From Clostridia bacterium (GTDB lineage: Bacteria > Bacillota > Clostridia > Peptostreptococcales > Anaerovoracaceae), in the NCBI GenBank assembly GCA_910575405.1, contig CAJTER010000010.1:1-64000 (forward strand): a DNA stretch of 64,000 bases, written 5' to 3'. Positions 24,947 to 33,509 of this stretch are shown one piece after another. The position numbers and the translations under genes are program-made. The notes under the pieces were generated by a model. The model saw only the letters and a program-made list of their open reading frames with translations, searched no databases and had not been told where the DNA came from. Numbering within the stretch: position 1 is the first letter of the stretch; every line of letters begins with the position of its first letter.

Positions 24947-26593
24947 ATGTCCAAAACAAATTATACCGGCGGACAGATCTTGACGGATGTCACACCGGGT
25001 ATGAAGAAAAAACATTTTTCTCTGGCAGCGATGGTATTCTTCCTTTACTGCGCCTGTGCAGGCGGCGCGTTTGGTATAGAATCCATGATTTCATCATCAG
25101 GCCCGGGACTTACTCTGGTTCTGCTAGTACTCATTCCAATTATGTGGGCTATGCCAATTGGATTTTACTGTTCTGAGCTGACCAACCTTGTCCCGGTTGA
25201 TGCAGGTCCGTATGTGTGGTCGAAAATGGCCTTCGGCGAATTCTGGGGATTTGCATTTGGCTTCTGGCTGGCGCTGGCCATGTATCTGACAGGAGCCGCG
25301 TATGTCGTGCTGGCGGTCGACTATATTGGAATGTTCTTCCCGCTGACAGCAGTGTCCGCATTTATACTGAAGGCGGTTATGATCATCATCTTTACGATTA
25401 TCAATCTGCGTGGCCTGGAGGAGGTCAGTATTGTAAGCACCATCTTTTGCATTATTATTCTGGTAGCATTTGCTGCTGTAGCGGTTGTAGGCCTGGCTAA
25501 CTGGCAGTACAATCCGATGGAGCCGTTTATGGTTGAAGGCGACAATGCATTTTCAAGCTGGGGAACTGGTATTGCCATTGGCGTATGGATGTACTGTGGA
25601 TATGTAGTTATTTCTTATCTGGGCGGTGAAGTAGAAAACCCACAGGTTATTCCAAAAGGCATGAAGATCGCGATCATTATAATTGCCGCAAGCTACATAC
25701 TTCCGACCTTAGGCGGCATCGTATCCACAGGCCCATGGTCTGAATGGGGCATCAGCCTTGACTATTCATCTGTACTGACAAAAAATCTGGCGCCTTGGGC
25801 AGGAGCAGCCTTCATGGTGGCCGCGGTAATTGCCCAGTGTTCGATTTTTAACGCTTCCATTACATCGGCAACCAGATCCTTTATCCCCATGGCGCAGGAT
25901 AATCTCTGTCCCAAATTCCTGGCAAAATTATCTCCCAACAGAAAGGTTCCAGTAATTGCGATCCTGCTGCTGGCAGTAATCAATCTGGTTTTGGTAAATA
26001 TGAACTTTGAAGTCCTGGTTACTATTTTATCACCAGTTCTGTTTGTCCTCTATGTTGGACTGGGGTTTGCCTTTGTAAAGCTGAGAAAGGATTATCCGGT
26101 TGAAAAGAGAGGAAAACTCTATTTTGTAAAAGGCAAGCTGGCGCCTGTTTACATTGCCGGAGGCCCACTGATCGTAGGAGCTATCAGTTTCTTAGTAAAT
26201 GGAACGGAATATTTCCTGCTTGGATTTATTGCCATTATCGCAGCAATTATCTTCTACCCCATCTGTAAGTGGATTTATGGCGGATTGTACAAAAAGGACC
26301 CGGAACTCAACCCGATTAACCCGAAGACAAAGCTGGCTAAGGGCGACCTTGTAAGGTTCGGAATGTTTTTCCTGCTCTTTGGTGCCATTGCATTTGCCGG
26401 TTCCTTCTTCCTGGTATGGTATGAAGGATCCTGGGGTCCAGATTATTATCTGGAAACGTATGGTTCCGGCATTATGAGCAATTTCTGGGGAATGATCAAG
26501 ATTGCCCGCTGGGGCGGTGTCGTAATGCTGGTTCTGGGTGTTATTTTCTTCCTAACAGGAAAGAAATGCGATCCGGTATCAAAAGAAGACTAA
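24947..26593 (+). CDS. APC-family amino acid/amine permease
   Basis: A 548-residue APC-superfamily membrane protein with 12-14 predicted segments. GGAFGIESMISSSGPG in the first helix is the family G(S/G)xG-type substrate loop, and YCSELTNLVPVDAGPYVWSKMAFG is typical of APC. GEVENPQVIPKGM follows in the middle. GAAAGGAG with ATG at 24947 is preferred to the earlier in-frame ATG at 24890. Likely cotranscribed with the amidohydrolase ahead of it. Confidence 0.88.
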   Translation: MSKTNYTGGQILTDVTPGMKKKHFSLAAMVFFLYCACAGGAFGIESMISSSGPGLTLVLLVLIPIMWAMPIGFYCSELTNLVPVDAGPYVWSKMAFGEFWGFAFGFWLALAMYLTGAAYVVLAVDYIGMFFPLTAVSAFILKAVMIIIFTIINLRGLEEVSIVSTIFCIIILVAFAAVAVVGLANWQYNPMEPFMVEGDNAFSSWGTGIAIGVWMYCGYVVISYLGGEVENPQVIPKGMKIAIIIIAASYILPTLGGIVSTGPWSEWGISLDYSSVLTKNLAPWAGAAFMVAAVIAQCSIFNASITSATRSFIPMAQDNLCPKFLAKLSPNRKVPVIAILLLAVINLVLVNMNFEVLVTILSPVLFVLYVGLGFAFVKLRKDYPVEKRGKLYFVKGKLAPVYIAGGPLIVGAISFLVNGTEYFLLGFIAIIAAIIFYPICKWIYGGLYKKDPELNPINPKTKLAKGDLVRFGMFFLLFGAIAFAGSFFLVWYEGSWGPDYYLETYGSGIMSNFWGMIKIARWGGVVMLVLGVIFFLTGKKCDPVSKED

Positions 26594-26634
26594 AAGAATA
26601 ATTGCAGGCGAATCTTAAAAGCATAAACCATTAC

Positions 26635-26678
26635 AAAAAGCTGCTGCCTTAGAAGTTTTTCTGAGACAGCAGCTTTTT
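26635..26678 (+). terminator. Bidirectional terminator
   Basis: AAAAAGCTGCTG pairs with CAGCAGCTTTTT with a long partly paired apical region, between the permease and the convergent carboxypeptidase gene. Confidence 0.75.
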
Positions 26679-26761
26679 CCAATCTTTTCTGAACTGTTTT
26701 TCATGAACTGTGAAAGGGCAGAGCCTTTCCATACCTGCGTGTAGCAAAACAGACAGACACG

Positions 26762-27751
26762 CTACTCTACCTGCTTTGCGATTTCTTTATAAATGACCCG
26801 GGCATCCTCCACATGGGAATTGGGATGAAGCTGGGTTCTGGGCGCATGGGTGGAAATGAACAAGTACTCCTGACCTTCAATTTGCGCAATAGCAGACAGG
26901 CAGAGCTGCGCCTGTGTCGTATTTCCCAGCTTTCCGCCAAAGACACCTGCCCGGTCAGAGCCAAAGCGCTTTACAGCAGCATTGCGGATCACACGCGTCC
27001 TGCTGCACTGATTGGTAGGTTCTATCGGGTAGCTGTAGCTGGCAAAAATCTCCCGGAAATGTTGATTTTTCAGGGCATACTCTGTTAAAATCAGCAGATC
27101 TCGCGCTGTTGTCCAGCAGGCAGGGTTATCCAGACCCACGCAGTTGCCAAAAGTCGTGTTCTTCATGCCGATTTCCCCGGCCTTCTCATTCATCATCTCC
27201 ACAAAGGCAGCCTCACTTCCCGCCACTTTTTGCGCCAGGGTCAGGCAGCATTCGGCGCCGGATTTGTAAAGCGCTCCATACAGAAGGTCATCTACCGTGG
27301 GATTTTCCCCATCCCCAAAGCCCGCCACAGCAATGCCGGAGCCGTTTAAATAGGTATAAATCTCATGAGGAATCGTAACCCGCTCCTGAAAATCCGTCGT
27401 ATGCTCAATGGCGACAAGAGCTGTCATCATTTTTGTGAGAGAAGCGGGCCTGGTCTGTTCATCTGCTGCCTTTTCAAAGAGAATCTCCCCGTTGGCGCAA
27501 TTTTTTACAATCATGTGATCGCTGAAAAAATCGGATGGATTCAGATCCAGCTGTTTCAGGGCCCGGGCCTTTTCCTTTTTTTGGTCATGAACCTCTGATG
27601 CCTGCTTTTGCGATTTTGAACTGGGAGCATCTGCTGGCCGGTTTGCAAAATACCATATATTGCAGATTACGGCTAAGGCTAAAAGCACGGTAATTACAGA
27701 TAGCAACCGTTTCCTTCTCCTGCGTCTCATTCTCTGTTCTTTTCTGTTCAT
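26762..27751 (-). CDS. D-alanyl-D-alanine carboxypeptidase (peptidase S11)
   Basis: A 329-residue serine peptidase of the S11 (DacA/DacF-like) family, acting on cell-wall peptide stems. An N-terminal cationic stretch (MRRRRRKR) and hydrophobic segment (about 16-36) anchor it. The SxxK motif is S104-L-T-K107. The SxN motif reads S164-G-A166 and KTG reads K274-L-G276, so two of the three signatures deviate; SGA is frequent in clostridial S11 proteins, KLG is less usual. The C-terminal PBP5-like beta domain is absent. The ATG at 27751 has AGAAGGAA ahead of it; the frame extends upstream to 27904 without a ribosome binding site. Confidence 0.83.
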   Translation of the reverse strand: MNRKEQRMRRRRRKRLLSVITVLLALAVICNIWYFANRPADAPSSKSQKQASEVHDQKKEKARALKQLDLNPSDFFSDHMIVKNCANGEILFEKAADEQTRPASLTKMMTALVAIEHTTDFQERVTIPHEIYTYLNGSGIAVAGFGDGENPTVDDLLYGALYKSGAECCLTLAQKVAGSEAAFVEMMNEKAGEIGMKNTTFGNCVGLDNPACWTTARDLLILTEYALKNQHFREIFASYSYPIEPTNQCSRTRVIRNAAVKRFGSDRAGVFGGKLGNTTQAQLCLSAIAQIEGQEYLFISTHAPRTQLHPNSHVEDARVIYKEIAKQVE

Positions 27752-28000
27752 CGTTTTTTCCTTCTTTCCATTCCTTCTTCCTGTTCTGTTTACACTGCCT
27801 TTGCTTTTGGTTCTGATGACACCGATTATACATGGAAATGGCCGAAAATACAAGGGCTGCAAGGGGTAAAGGGATTGATCGGAAATGATCTGCAGCTGCC
27901 TCACTTTTTGGCTGCCGCTTAAGAATTTACAAAAAATGCCGATATCTTAAAAAGAAGGTTTATACGAATTTGGATGGATCCATAAAAGAAAGGAGCAAAA

Positions 28001-28588
28001 ATGGACATTTTAAGCGCATTAGGAAATCAGGCACTTGCAAACGGATACTGGGGAAGAGGCAGAAGCTACAGGCAGCCGGCACAGAGCAGCTTTGCTGGAC
28101 AGCTGGGAGCCGCCACATCTATGGCTGGACAGGTAACTACCAGCCCATGCAACGCACCCAAGATTGTTTACATGAAAACCGACGATATGCTGTACTCCGG
28201 AGGCAATGGTACAGGTCTGTCTTTTTATCTTAAATATGCAGAGGACTCCACTGAGGAAAATCCTGTTATCATAGCAAAGGGCATTGATGAAAGGGGAAAC
28301 GAATTTGAACAGCGTATCAATGTAAAGGACATTAATCCCAGCTATGCTACCATTGTAGAAATGCGGGCGCTGGAAGCTTATACAGGAGTTGAAAAGCAAA
28401 ACGGATTCTCCTCCCTTCCATACATGGACGGACGGATGGGCCTCAATGACCGGCACGACTTTATCAGCGGATTCAGAAAGAACATTCAGGACTTTACCCT
28501 GCTCAAACGCACGGACAGCGCTGCTTACTTTCAGTACAGCATGCAGGCGTATCTGGATTTTATGAAAAAGGATTTGCTAGGACTTTAG
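28001..28588 (+). CDS. Uncharacterised 195-residue protein
   Basis: I do not recognise the family. The N-terminal 50 residues are Gly/Gln/Ser-rich and look flexible; residues about 55-195 alternate beta strands and helices (INVKDINPSYATIVEMRALEAYTG). There is no signal peptide or membrane segment, so the protein is probably cytoplasmic. A clear GAAAGGAG precedes ATG, and a strong terminator follows, which makes it a genuine single-gene transcript. Proteins of this appearance are common in Clostridia without known function. Confidence 0.75.
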   Translation: MDILSALGNQALANGYWGRGRSYRQPAQSSFAGQLGAATSMAGQVTTSPCNAPKIVYMKTDDMLYSGGNGTGLSFYLKYAEDSTEENPVIIAKGIDERGNEFEQRINVKDINPSYATIVEMRALEAYTGVEKQNGFSSLPYMDGRMGLNDRHDFISGFRKNIQDFTLLKRTDSAAYFQYSMQAYLDFMKKDLLGL

Positions 28589-28621
28589 TGTACGGATCGC
28601 CTGGTAATACAGAAAAAACTT

Positions 28622-28673
28622 ACAGAGGGAAGCCACCAGAATGCGAAGGAGGGAACGGCTCCCTCTGTTTTTG
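28622..28673 (+). terminator. Terminator behind the 195-residue protein gene
   Basis: ACAGAGGGA-GCC pairs with GGC-TCCCTCTGT, followed by TTTTT. Confidence 0.8.
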
Positions 28674-28721
28674 TATTACATGGTGCATTACAGCAAGGTA
28701 GTTTTAGAATAGGAGGAAGCT

Positions 28722-29048
28722 ATGAAACAATTTGATGAAACTTATATCCTGCTTGAGGAGATGATCAATGATGACTATTATCCCAGGTTTCTCGTTGAAA
28801 AGGTAAAAGAGCCGATTATGCGGGTTGTCCAAGTGCTGGAACGCGGGGAAACCGATCAAGCTATCATTCAGGAAAAGCTGGATGAAATGACCTGCGCCAT
28901 CAACGAGCTGGAAGAGGAATTTGAAGAAAACGACAGCGAGCTGGAGACCGTAGCCAGGGACAGCATCGGGGCGACGGTTGCGTATATCCTGGATTGGTTT
29001 CAGATCGATATTGACGTTGAGACGGCCATTCGTGAGCGGGATTGGTGA
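28722..29048 (+). CDS. DUF5713 family protein
   Basis: A 108-residue acidic protein with the start LLEEMINDDYYPRFLVEKVKEPI and internal helices rich in Glu, as in the DUF5713 family. AGGAGGAAGCT precedes the ATG. Its function is unknown. It lies in front of the type I restriction locus but has its own ribosome binding site and is likely unrelated to it. Confidence 0.7.
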   Translation: MKQFDETYILLEEMINDDYYPRFLVEKVKEPIMRVVQVLERGETDQAIIQEKLDEMTCAINELEEEFEENDSELETVARDSIGATVAYILDWFQIDIDVETAIRERDW

Positions 29049-29130
29049 ATCCGCTGCGGTGGGCAGTGGAAAAAAGGAAAACTTGAGTTTGCGGCTATTT
29101 GGGGATTTTTTAAAATTTGTTATAGAACTA

Positions 29131-29139
29131 TGGTACAAT
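29131..29139 (+). promoter_or_regulatory. Extended -10 promoter of hsdM
   Basis: TGG-TACAAT is an extended -10 element. The same TGGTA-type core occurs at 36764 (rnr), 43988 (MBL-fold gene) and 54524 (hflX). The -35 region is weak. Confidence 0.5.
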
Positions 29140-29190
29140 TAACAAATAATAAGGATAAAAATCGAAGCGCATGGAGGATGGTTTTAGAAG

Positions 29191-30656
29191 ATGATTACAG
29201 GTGAATTGAAAAATAAGGTGGATCGGATATGGGAAGTGTTCTGGACTGGGGGAATTACAAACCCTCTGGAAGTCATCGAACAGTTTACATACCTGCTGTT
29301 TATTAAACAATTGGATGACGTAGAGACGACAAAAGAAAATGAGACCAGCTTCCTGGGGCTCGACTATGCTGGAATGTTTCCGCAGAACTGCTAGAATTAC
29401 CGCTGGAGCAAGTTCAAAAATATGGGCGATTCGCAGGAAATGTACGACCTTGTGTTAAACGGTGCCTTTCCCTTTATCAAAAATCTTCATGCTGACGGGG
29501 ATTCGGCTTATTCAAAATATATGGGAGACGCCATCTTTAAAATTCCCACACCAGCCATGCTGACCAAAATTATTGACGGCATCGACAGCTTGGATTTGAC
29601 GATGCGGACAGCAAGGGCGACTTATACGAATATTTGCTTTCCAAAGTAGCGACAGCTGGAACAAACGGACAGTTTCGCACGCCAAGGCACATTATTAAAA
29701 GGATGGTGGAGCTGGTAAAACCAGTGCCATCGGATATTATCTGCGATCCGGCCATGGGGTCTGCGGGCTTTCTCGTGGAAGCGCAGACGTACTTGAGGGA
29801 AAATGAACCGGATCTCTTTTTTGACGCGGAGTTAAAAGAGCATTTCAGCAAGGGAATGTTTCATGGATTTGACATGGACCGGACCATGCTACGCATCGGC
29901 GCCATGAATATGCTCCTGCACGGGGTGGACAATCCGGATATTGTATATAAAGACAGCCTTTCGGAACAAAATACAGACAGGGAAACGTATACTTTGGTTC
30001 TGGCAAATCCGCCTTTTAAAGGAAGCCTGGATTATGAAAGCGTATCCGCCGATCTTCTGAAGCTGTGCAAAACAAAAAAGACGGAGCTTTTGTTTCTGGC
30101 CCTCTTCCTGCGGGTTTTGAAAAATGGCGGCAGAGCAGCTGTAATTGTACCGGACGGGGTTCTCTTTGGAAGCAGCAAAGCCCATAAAACCATCCGCAAA
30201 GAGCTCGTCGACAATCACAAGCTGGACGCCGTAATTTCCATGCCTTCCGGCGTGTTCAAGCCTTATGCCGGAGTATCCACCGCTATTTTGATTTTTACCA
30301 AAACCGGGGCAGGAGGCACGGATCGGGTCTGGTTTTATGACATGAAAGCGGACGGCTACTCTCTGGATGACAAACGCCAGCCAGCAGCGGAAAACGATAT
30401 TGACGATATTGTGCGGAGATTTCATAGTAGAGAAGAAGAGGGCGAACGGAAGCGGACAGAGCAGAGCTTTTTCGTAGAAGCGGATGAAATCCGGGAAAAT
30501 GATTTTGATTTGTCTATCAATAAATATAAGGAGATCGAGTATGAGCCGGTGCACTATGATCCGCCGGAGGTGATTCTGGACCGAATTGACAAGATGGAAG
30601 CGGAGATTCAGGAGAGAATGGCGCAGCTGAGGGAGATGCTAAATTCGGATTTGTAG
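29191..30656 (+). pseudogene. hsdM: Type I restriction-modification methyltransferase subunit, disrupted
   Basis: The N-terminal HsdM domain (residues such as ELKNKVDRIWEVFWTGGITNPLEVIEQFTYLLFIKQLDD in essence) runs from 29191. An in-frame TAG at 29392-29394 interrupts it where intact relatives have Gln (NC-Q-NYRW), which suits a single CAG to TAG change. The same frame continues with RWSKFKNMG up to about 29599, where loss of one base shifts the frame. The rest, in another frame to 30656, holds GQFRTPRHI, the SAM motif DPAMGSAGF and the catalytic NPPF (VLANPPFKGS). So the adenine methyltransferase core is intact but cannot be made as a full protein. Internal reinitiation near 29634 would give only the catalytic half. 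Confidence 0.9.
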
Positions 30657-30687
30657 AGGGAGAGAAAGCTAGGAACGGGGATTATAG

Positions 30688-30957
30688 ATGGAATATGCAA
30701 TACTGAGCAGCGAGCCCAATTACACGATCTTCAAATATGGAAGTCATACAATTCGCTTTCGAGCGCCATATTCCTTGGAATATTATAGCACTGTAAAGGA
30801 ATGGGATGACGGCTATTTGGTGGTCATGGCTAAATACCGCCATAACAAGCAGGAGGAAGAAGAATATATCGACTTGCGGCCGATCCTCGAAGCACTATAT
30901 TTTGATGCAGATGAGTTTTTAAAGTCAATAAAAGAAGTACGGATAGAATATGCCTGA
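30688..30957 (+). CDS. Small uncharacterised protein in the restriction locus
   Basis: An 89-residue protein of balanced composition with no membrane segment (start MEYAILSSEPNYTIFKYGS, end FLKSIKEVRIEYA). A short GGAACGGGGATT stretch before the ATG gives a weak ribosome binding site. It stands 31 bp behind hsdM. I do not recognise the family, but similar small proteins are often found together with DUF3791/DUF3990 genes, which lie just downstream. Confidence 0.55.
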   Translation: MEYAILSSEPNYTIFKYGSHTIRFRAPYSLEYYSTVKEWDDGYLVVMAKYRHNKQEEEEYIDLRPILEALYFDADEFLKSIKEVRIEYA

Positions 30958-30965
30958 ACATAGAC

Positions 30966-31031
30966 TCATTTTCCAAATAAATCCGCATGGCTGCCAGTCG
31001 CAGTAGCAGAAAGGAAAATGATTTTGTACAT
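30966..31031 (-). pseudogene. Deleted YafQ/RelE-type toxin remnant
   Basis: A 21-codon frame begins MYKI, the usual beginning of YafQ-like toxins, and jumps to LSATATGSHADLFGK, their usual end (TGSHSDLF). About 70 central residues, with the catalytic ones, are missing. It starts three bases after the antitoxin stop, the place and order of the toxin in relB/dinJ-yafQ operons. Confidence 0.7.
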
Positions 31032-31034
31032 GGA

Positions 31035-31298
31035 TTACCCCTCAAGCATGGAAGCAACGGCATCTTCAGCAGATTCAAACGGACCGTTTAGATTCCTGCA
31101 GCAGCGGCTGTCATAAACCGCTTCCTGAAGTGAATCATCTATCGGTTTGTGCTGTACGGGAAATGGGATTCCGCCACGCTTAACAGCAGCATTTAAAAAA
31201 ATGCGTACTGCAGTTGATGTGTCCAAGCCAAGGCTGGAAAAAAGCACATCCGCTTCGTTTTTTAGTGTGTCATCGACATGAATTTGCAATGTGGCCAT
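31035..31298 (-). CDS. RelB/DinJ-family antitoxin (orphan)
   Basis: An 87-residue antitoxin with the ribbon-helix-helix opening MATLQIHVDDTLKNEADVLF followed by SLGLDTSTAVRIFLNAAV and GGIPFPVQH, all classical RelB/DinJ features. GGAGGG lies before the ATG. The cognate toxin is reduced to a remnant (30966-31031), so the protein now acts at most as a DNA-binding orphan or as an anti-addiction factor against related toxins elsewhere. Confidence 0.88.
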   Translation of the reverse strand: MATLQIHVDDTLKNEADVLFSSLGLDTSTAVRIFLNAAVKRGGIPFPVQHKPIDDSLQEAVYDSRCCRNLNGPFESAEDAVASMLEG

Positions 31299-31390
31299 AT
31301 TGTCCCTCCAATGTTTTTGTACTATAATTGTACTAAAGATATATTGTGAAAACAATATAAAATAATGTCTTTAGCAGAGAGGAAACGCAT

Positions 31391-31609
31391 ATGTGTGGAG
31401 AAAAAGAACTGGATTTTGCCGTTTATCTAATTCACTGTCTAGCTGAAATTTGGGAAAAACTTCCGGCAGAGGTATACAACATCTTAAACTCTTCAGGTAT
31501 TTTGGATAATTATATTTTTCCCTGCTATGATACGCTGCATACATTAGGCAGAGAATATTTAGTTGAAGATATCACAGAGTTTGCTAGGGAAAAAGGAATA
31601 CAAATATGA
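31391..31609 (+). CDS. DUF3791 protein, putative antitoxin
   Basis: A 72-residue protein with the DUF3791 pattern: FAVYLIHCLAEIWEKLPAEVYNILNSSGILDNYI followed by HTLGREYLVEDI. Its last codons overlap the ATG of the DUF3990 gene, so the two are translationally coupled. DUF3791 and DUF3990 proteins are regularly paired in Firmicutes, which suggests that DUF3791 neutralises or regulates its partner. A GAGAGGAAA stretch precedes ATG. Confidence 0.8.
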   Translation: MCGEKELDFAVYLIHCLAEIWEKLPAEVYNILNSSGILDNYIFPCYDTLHTLGREYLVEDITEFAREKGIQI

Positions 31610-32097
31610 GAGTGTATCACGGGGGAACCGATATAGTCGAAATGCCGGATGTTAAGCATTCAAAGAAATTTTTGGATTTTGGAAGGGGATTTTATCTTAC
31701 AACTTATCAGAGGCAGGCTGAAAGCTGGGCATTGAGGAAAAGCCTGCGAAAAGGGAAAAAGCCTATTGTTAATATTTATGAATTGCGGGAATTCGGAGAT
31801 AGATATCGTGTTCTTTCTTTTGACAATGAAAATGAGCAGTGGCTGGATTTTGTATGCTCCTGCCGAAGGGGTGAGGCGCTTTATCAAGAATATGATATCA
31901 TTATTGGAAGAGTAGCAAATGATGATGTTTTCAAAACAGTAGATCTGTATTTCAGAGGGCTGTGGGACAGGGAAAAGGCTCTTGCAGAACTAAGATATTA
32001 TCAGAGAAACGATCAAATTTGCATTATTAGCCAAACTGTTTTGGAGCAGCTTTTGCATTTTGAAAAATCATATGTGGTGGTGGAGAATAATGATTGA
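31606..32097 (+). CDS. DUF3990 protein, putative ADP-ribosyltransferase-like toxin
   Basis: A 163-residue protein of the DUF3990 family. It starts MRVYHGGTDIVEMP with His5 and has DFGRGFYLTTYQRQAESWA with Tyr30, resembling the H-Y-(E) arrangement of ADP-ribosyltransferase-like folds. The role as a toxin or effector is inferred from this similarity and from pairing with DUF3791. It overlaps genes at both ends (4 bp with DUF3791, 8 bp with the following small gene), so the three behave as one unit. Confidence 0.8.
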   Translation: MRVYHGGTDIVEMPDVKHSKKFLDFGRGFYLTTYQRQAESWALRKSLRKGKKPIVNIYELREFGDRYRVLSFDNENEQWLDFVCSCRRGEALYQEYDIIIGRVANDDVFKTVDLYFRGLWDREKALAELRYYQRNDQICIISQTVLEQLLHFEKSYVVVENND

Positions 32098-32317
32098 TAA
32101 ACAGCAATTGAACTTTCAATATAAGCAAAGTTTGGAAAAAAATATGATCTGTTATTTGGCACAGGTCAAAGGTCTCGAAATGAGGGCGGCGATGGATGGA
32201 TATTATAACAGTAAGCTGTCCAAACAAATTGAACAGGGCATCTATGGAATAGAAAATCTGGATTATAAATATCTGGTGGAGGATTTGCTGGAAAATGAAC
32301 CGGAGCTGTTTTTGTAA
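32090..32317 (+). CDS. Third small protein of the DUF3791/DUF3990 cassette
   Basis: A 75-residue protein, mostly helical (MIDKQQLNFQYKQSLEK, ending YLVEDLLENEPELFL), that starts inside the 3' end of the DUF3990 gene. GGTGGTGGAGAAT ahead of ATG can serve as ribosome binding site. The family is not recognised. The overlap and common direction argue that it is the third component of the cassette; it may be a second antitoxin or a regulator. Confidence 0.65.
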   Translation: MIDKQQLNFQYKQSLEKNMICYLAQVKGLEMRAAMDGYYNSKLSKQIEQGIYGIENLDYKYLVEDLLENEPELFL

Positions 32318-32338
32318 AGAAAAGTCATGGGAGTAAAA

Positions 32339-33440
32339 ATGCAGAAAGTAAAGTTAGAGGATGTGTGCACGATTGTTACAGGAACAACGCCTAAAACAGG
32401 CATCCAGGAATATTGGGATGGACAGCTCAATTGGATTACACCAGCTGAAATAAATGAAAAAGACATTATTATCAAAGAGAGTGTGAGAAAAATTACAGAG
32501 ATTGCAGTTGCCAAAAGCAATCTGAAAGCATTTCCGGAGGGAACCGTTATTTTATCTACTAGAGCACCAATAGGGAAAGTTGCAATTGCAGGCTGTGAGA
32601 TGTATTGTAACCAGGGCTTAAAGAATCTGATTTGCTCAGAGAAGCTAAATAACTATTACCTGTACTGGTTTTTAAAAAGCAAAAAAGATTACTTAAATTC
32701 TCTAGGAAGAGGTGCAACCTTTAAGGAAATTTCAAAGTCTATTGTGGGAAGTATTAAAATTCCACTTCCTGAGTTCGATAGACAAAAAAGGATTGCAGGA
32801 GTGTTAGCGAAATGCTGGGATAATCTTCAATTGCGACAGAGGCAGATAAGCGAAATAGATCTTCTCGTCAAATCTCGATTTGTGGAAGGGTTGGGATGTG
32901 CAACCACTTGGGGAACTATGCACCATTGTAAGAGGTGGTTCACCAAGACCTATTGAAAAGTTTCTTGGTGGTAATATCCCGTGGATCAAAATAGGTGATG
33001 CGACAGAGGGTGAGAATATTTATCTTCATTCAACAAAAGAACATATTATTCAAGAAGGTGTTACCAAAAGTCGTTTGGTTAAAGCAGGGAGCCTAATATT
33101 TGCAAACTGTGGGGTTTCTTTAGGATTTGCAAGAATTATCACTTTTGATGGGTGTATTCATGATGGATGGCTTGCTATGGAAAATGTAGATTTTCGTTTG
33201 GATAAAGTTTTTCTGCTGCAAGCATTGAATCAAACGACTAATCATTTTAGAAAGATTGCTCCAGCTGGGACGCAACCTAATTTGAATACTGGCATTATGA
33301 AATCATATCTCCAGATCATTCCACCCATGCAGTTGCAAAAGGATTTTATCGCCTTCGTCGCGCAAACCGACAAATTGAAAGCTGAGGTACAAAAACATCC
33401 CCAGCAACAAGCCCCATGCACCCTCAACCTCGCCGCCTGA
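32339..33440 (+). pseudogene. hsdS: Type I restriction specificity subunit, disrupted
   Basis: The first target-recognition half runs from MQKVKLEDVCTIVTGTTPKTG to LLVKSRFVE (32339-32882) with the conserved LPEFDRQKRIAGVL. Then the frame changes: GWDVQPLGELCTIVRGGSPRPIEKFL, the start of the second recognition half, is in another frame from about 32880 to 33440. The usual linker between SRFVE and GWDV (about 10 residues, MFGDP-like) is missing. The protein is therefore broken between its two DNA-recognition domains. The C-terminus also ends unusually, in a Gln/Pro-rich tail. Confidence 0.85.
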
Positions 33441-33509
33441 CAGCCAGTATGTACGGCGGCAGCAAAAGCAACCGCACAAAACCTATAACGAAGAAGCGAG
33501 GACAGTACC

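Noticed and set aside
29392-29394. In-frame TAG in hsdM as a possible pyrrolysine codon
   Set aside because: A further frameshift lies 200 bp downstream and the neighbouring hsd genes are broken too. Intact relatives have Gln here, which fits a simple CAG to TAG change.
32880-32890. hsdS frame change as a phase-variable switch
   Set aside because: No homopolymer, tandem repeat or inverted repeat was seen at the junction, and linker codons are missing, so a deletion is more likely.
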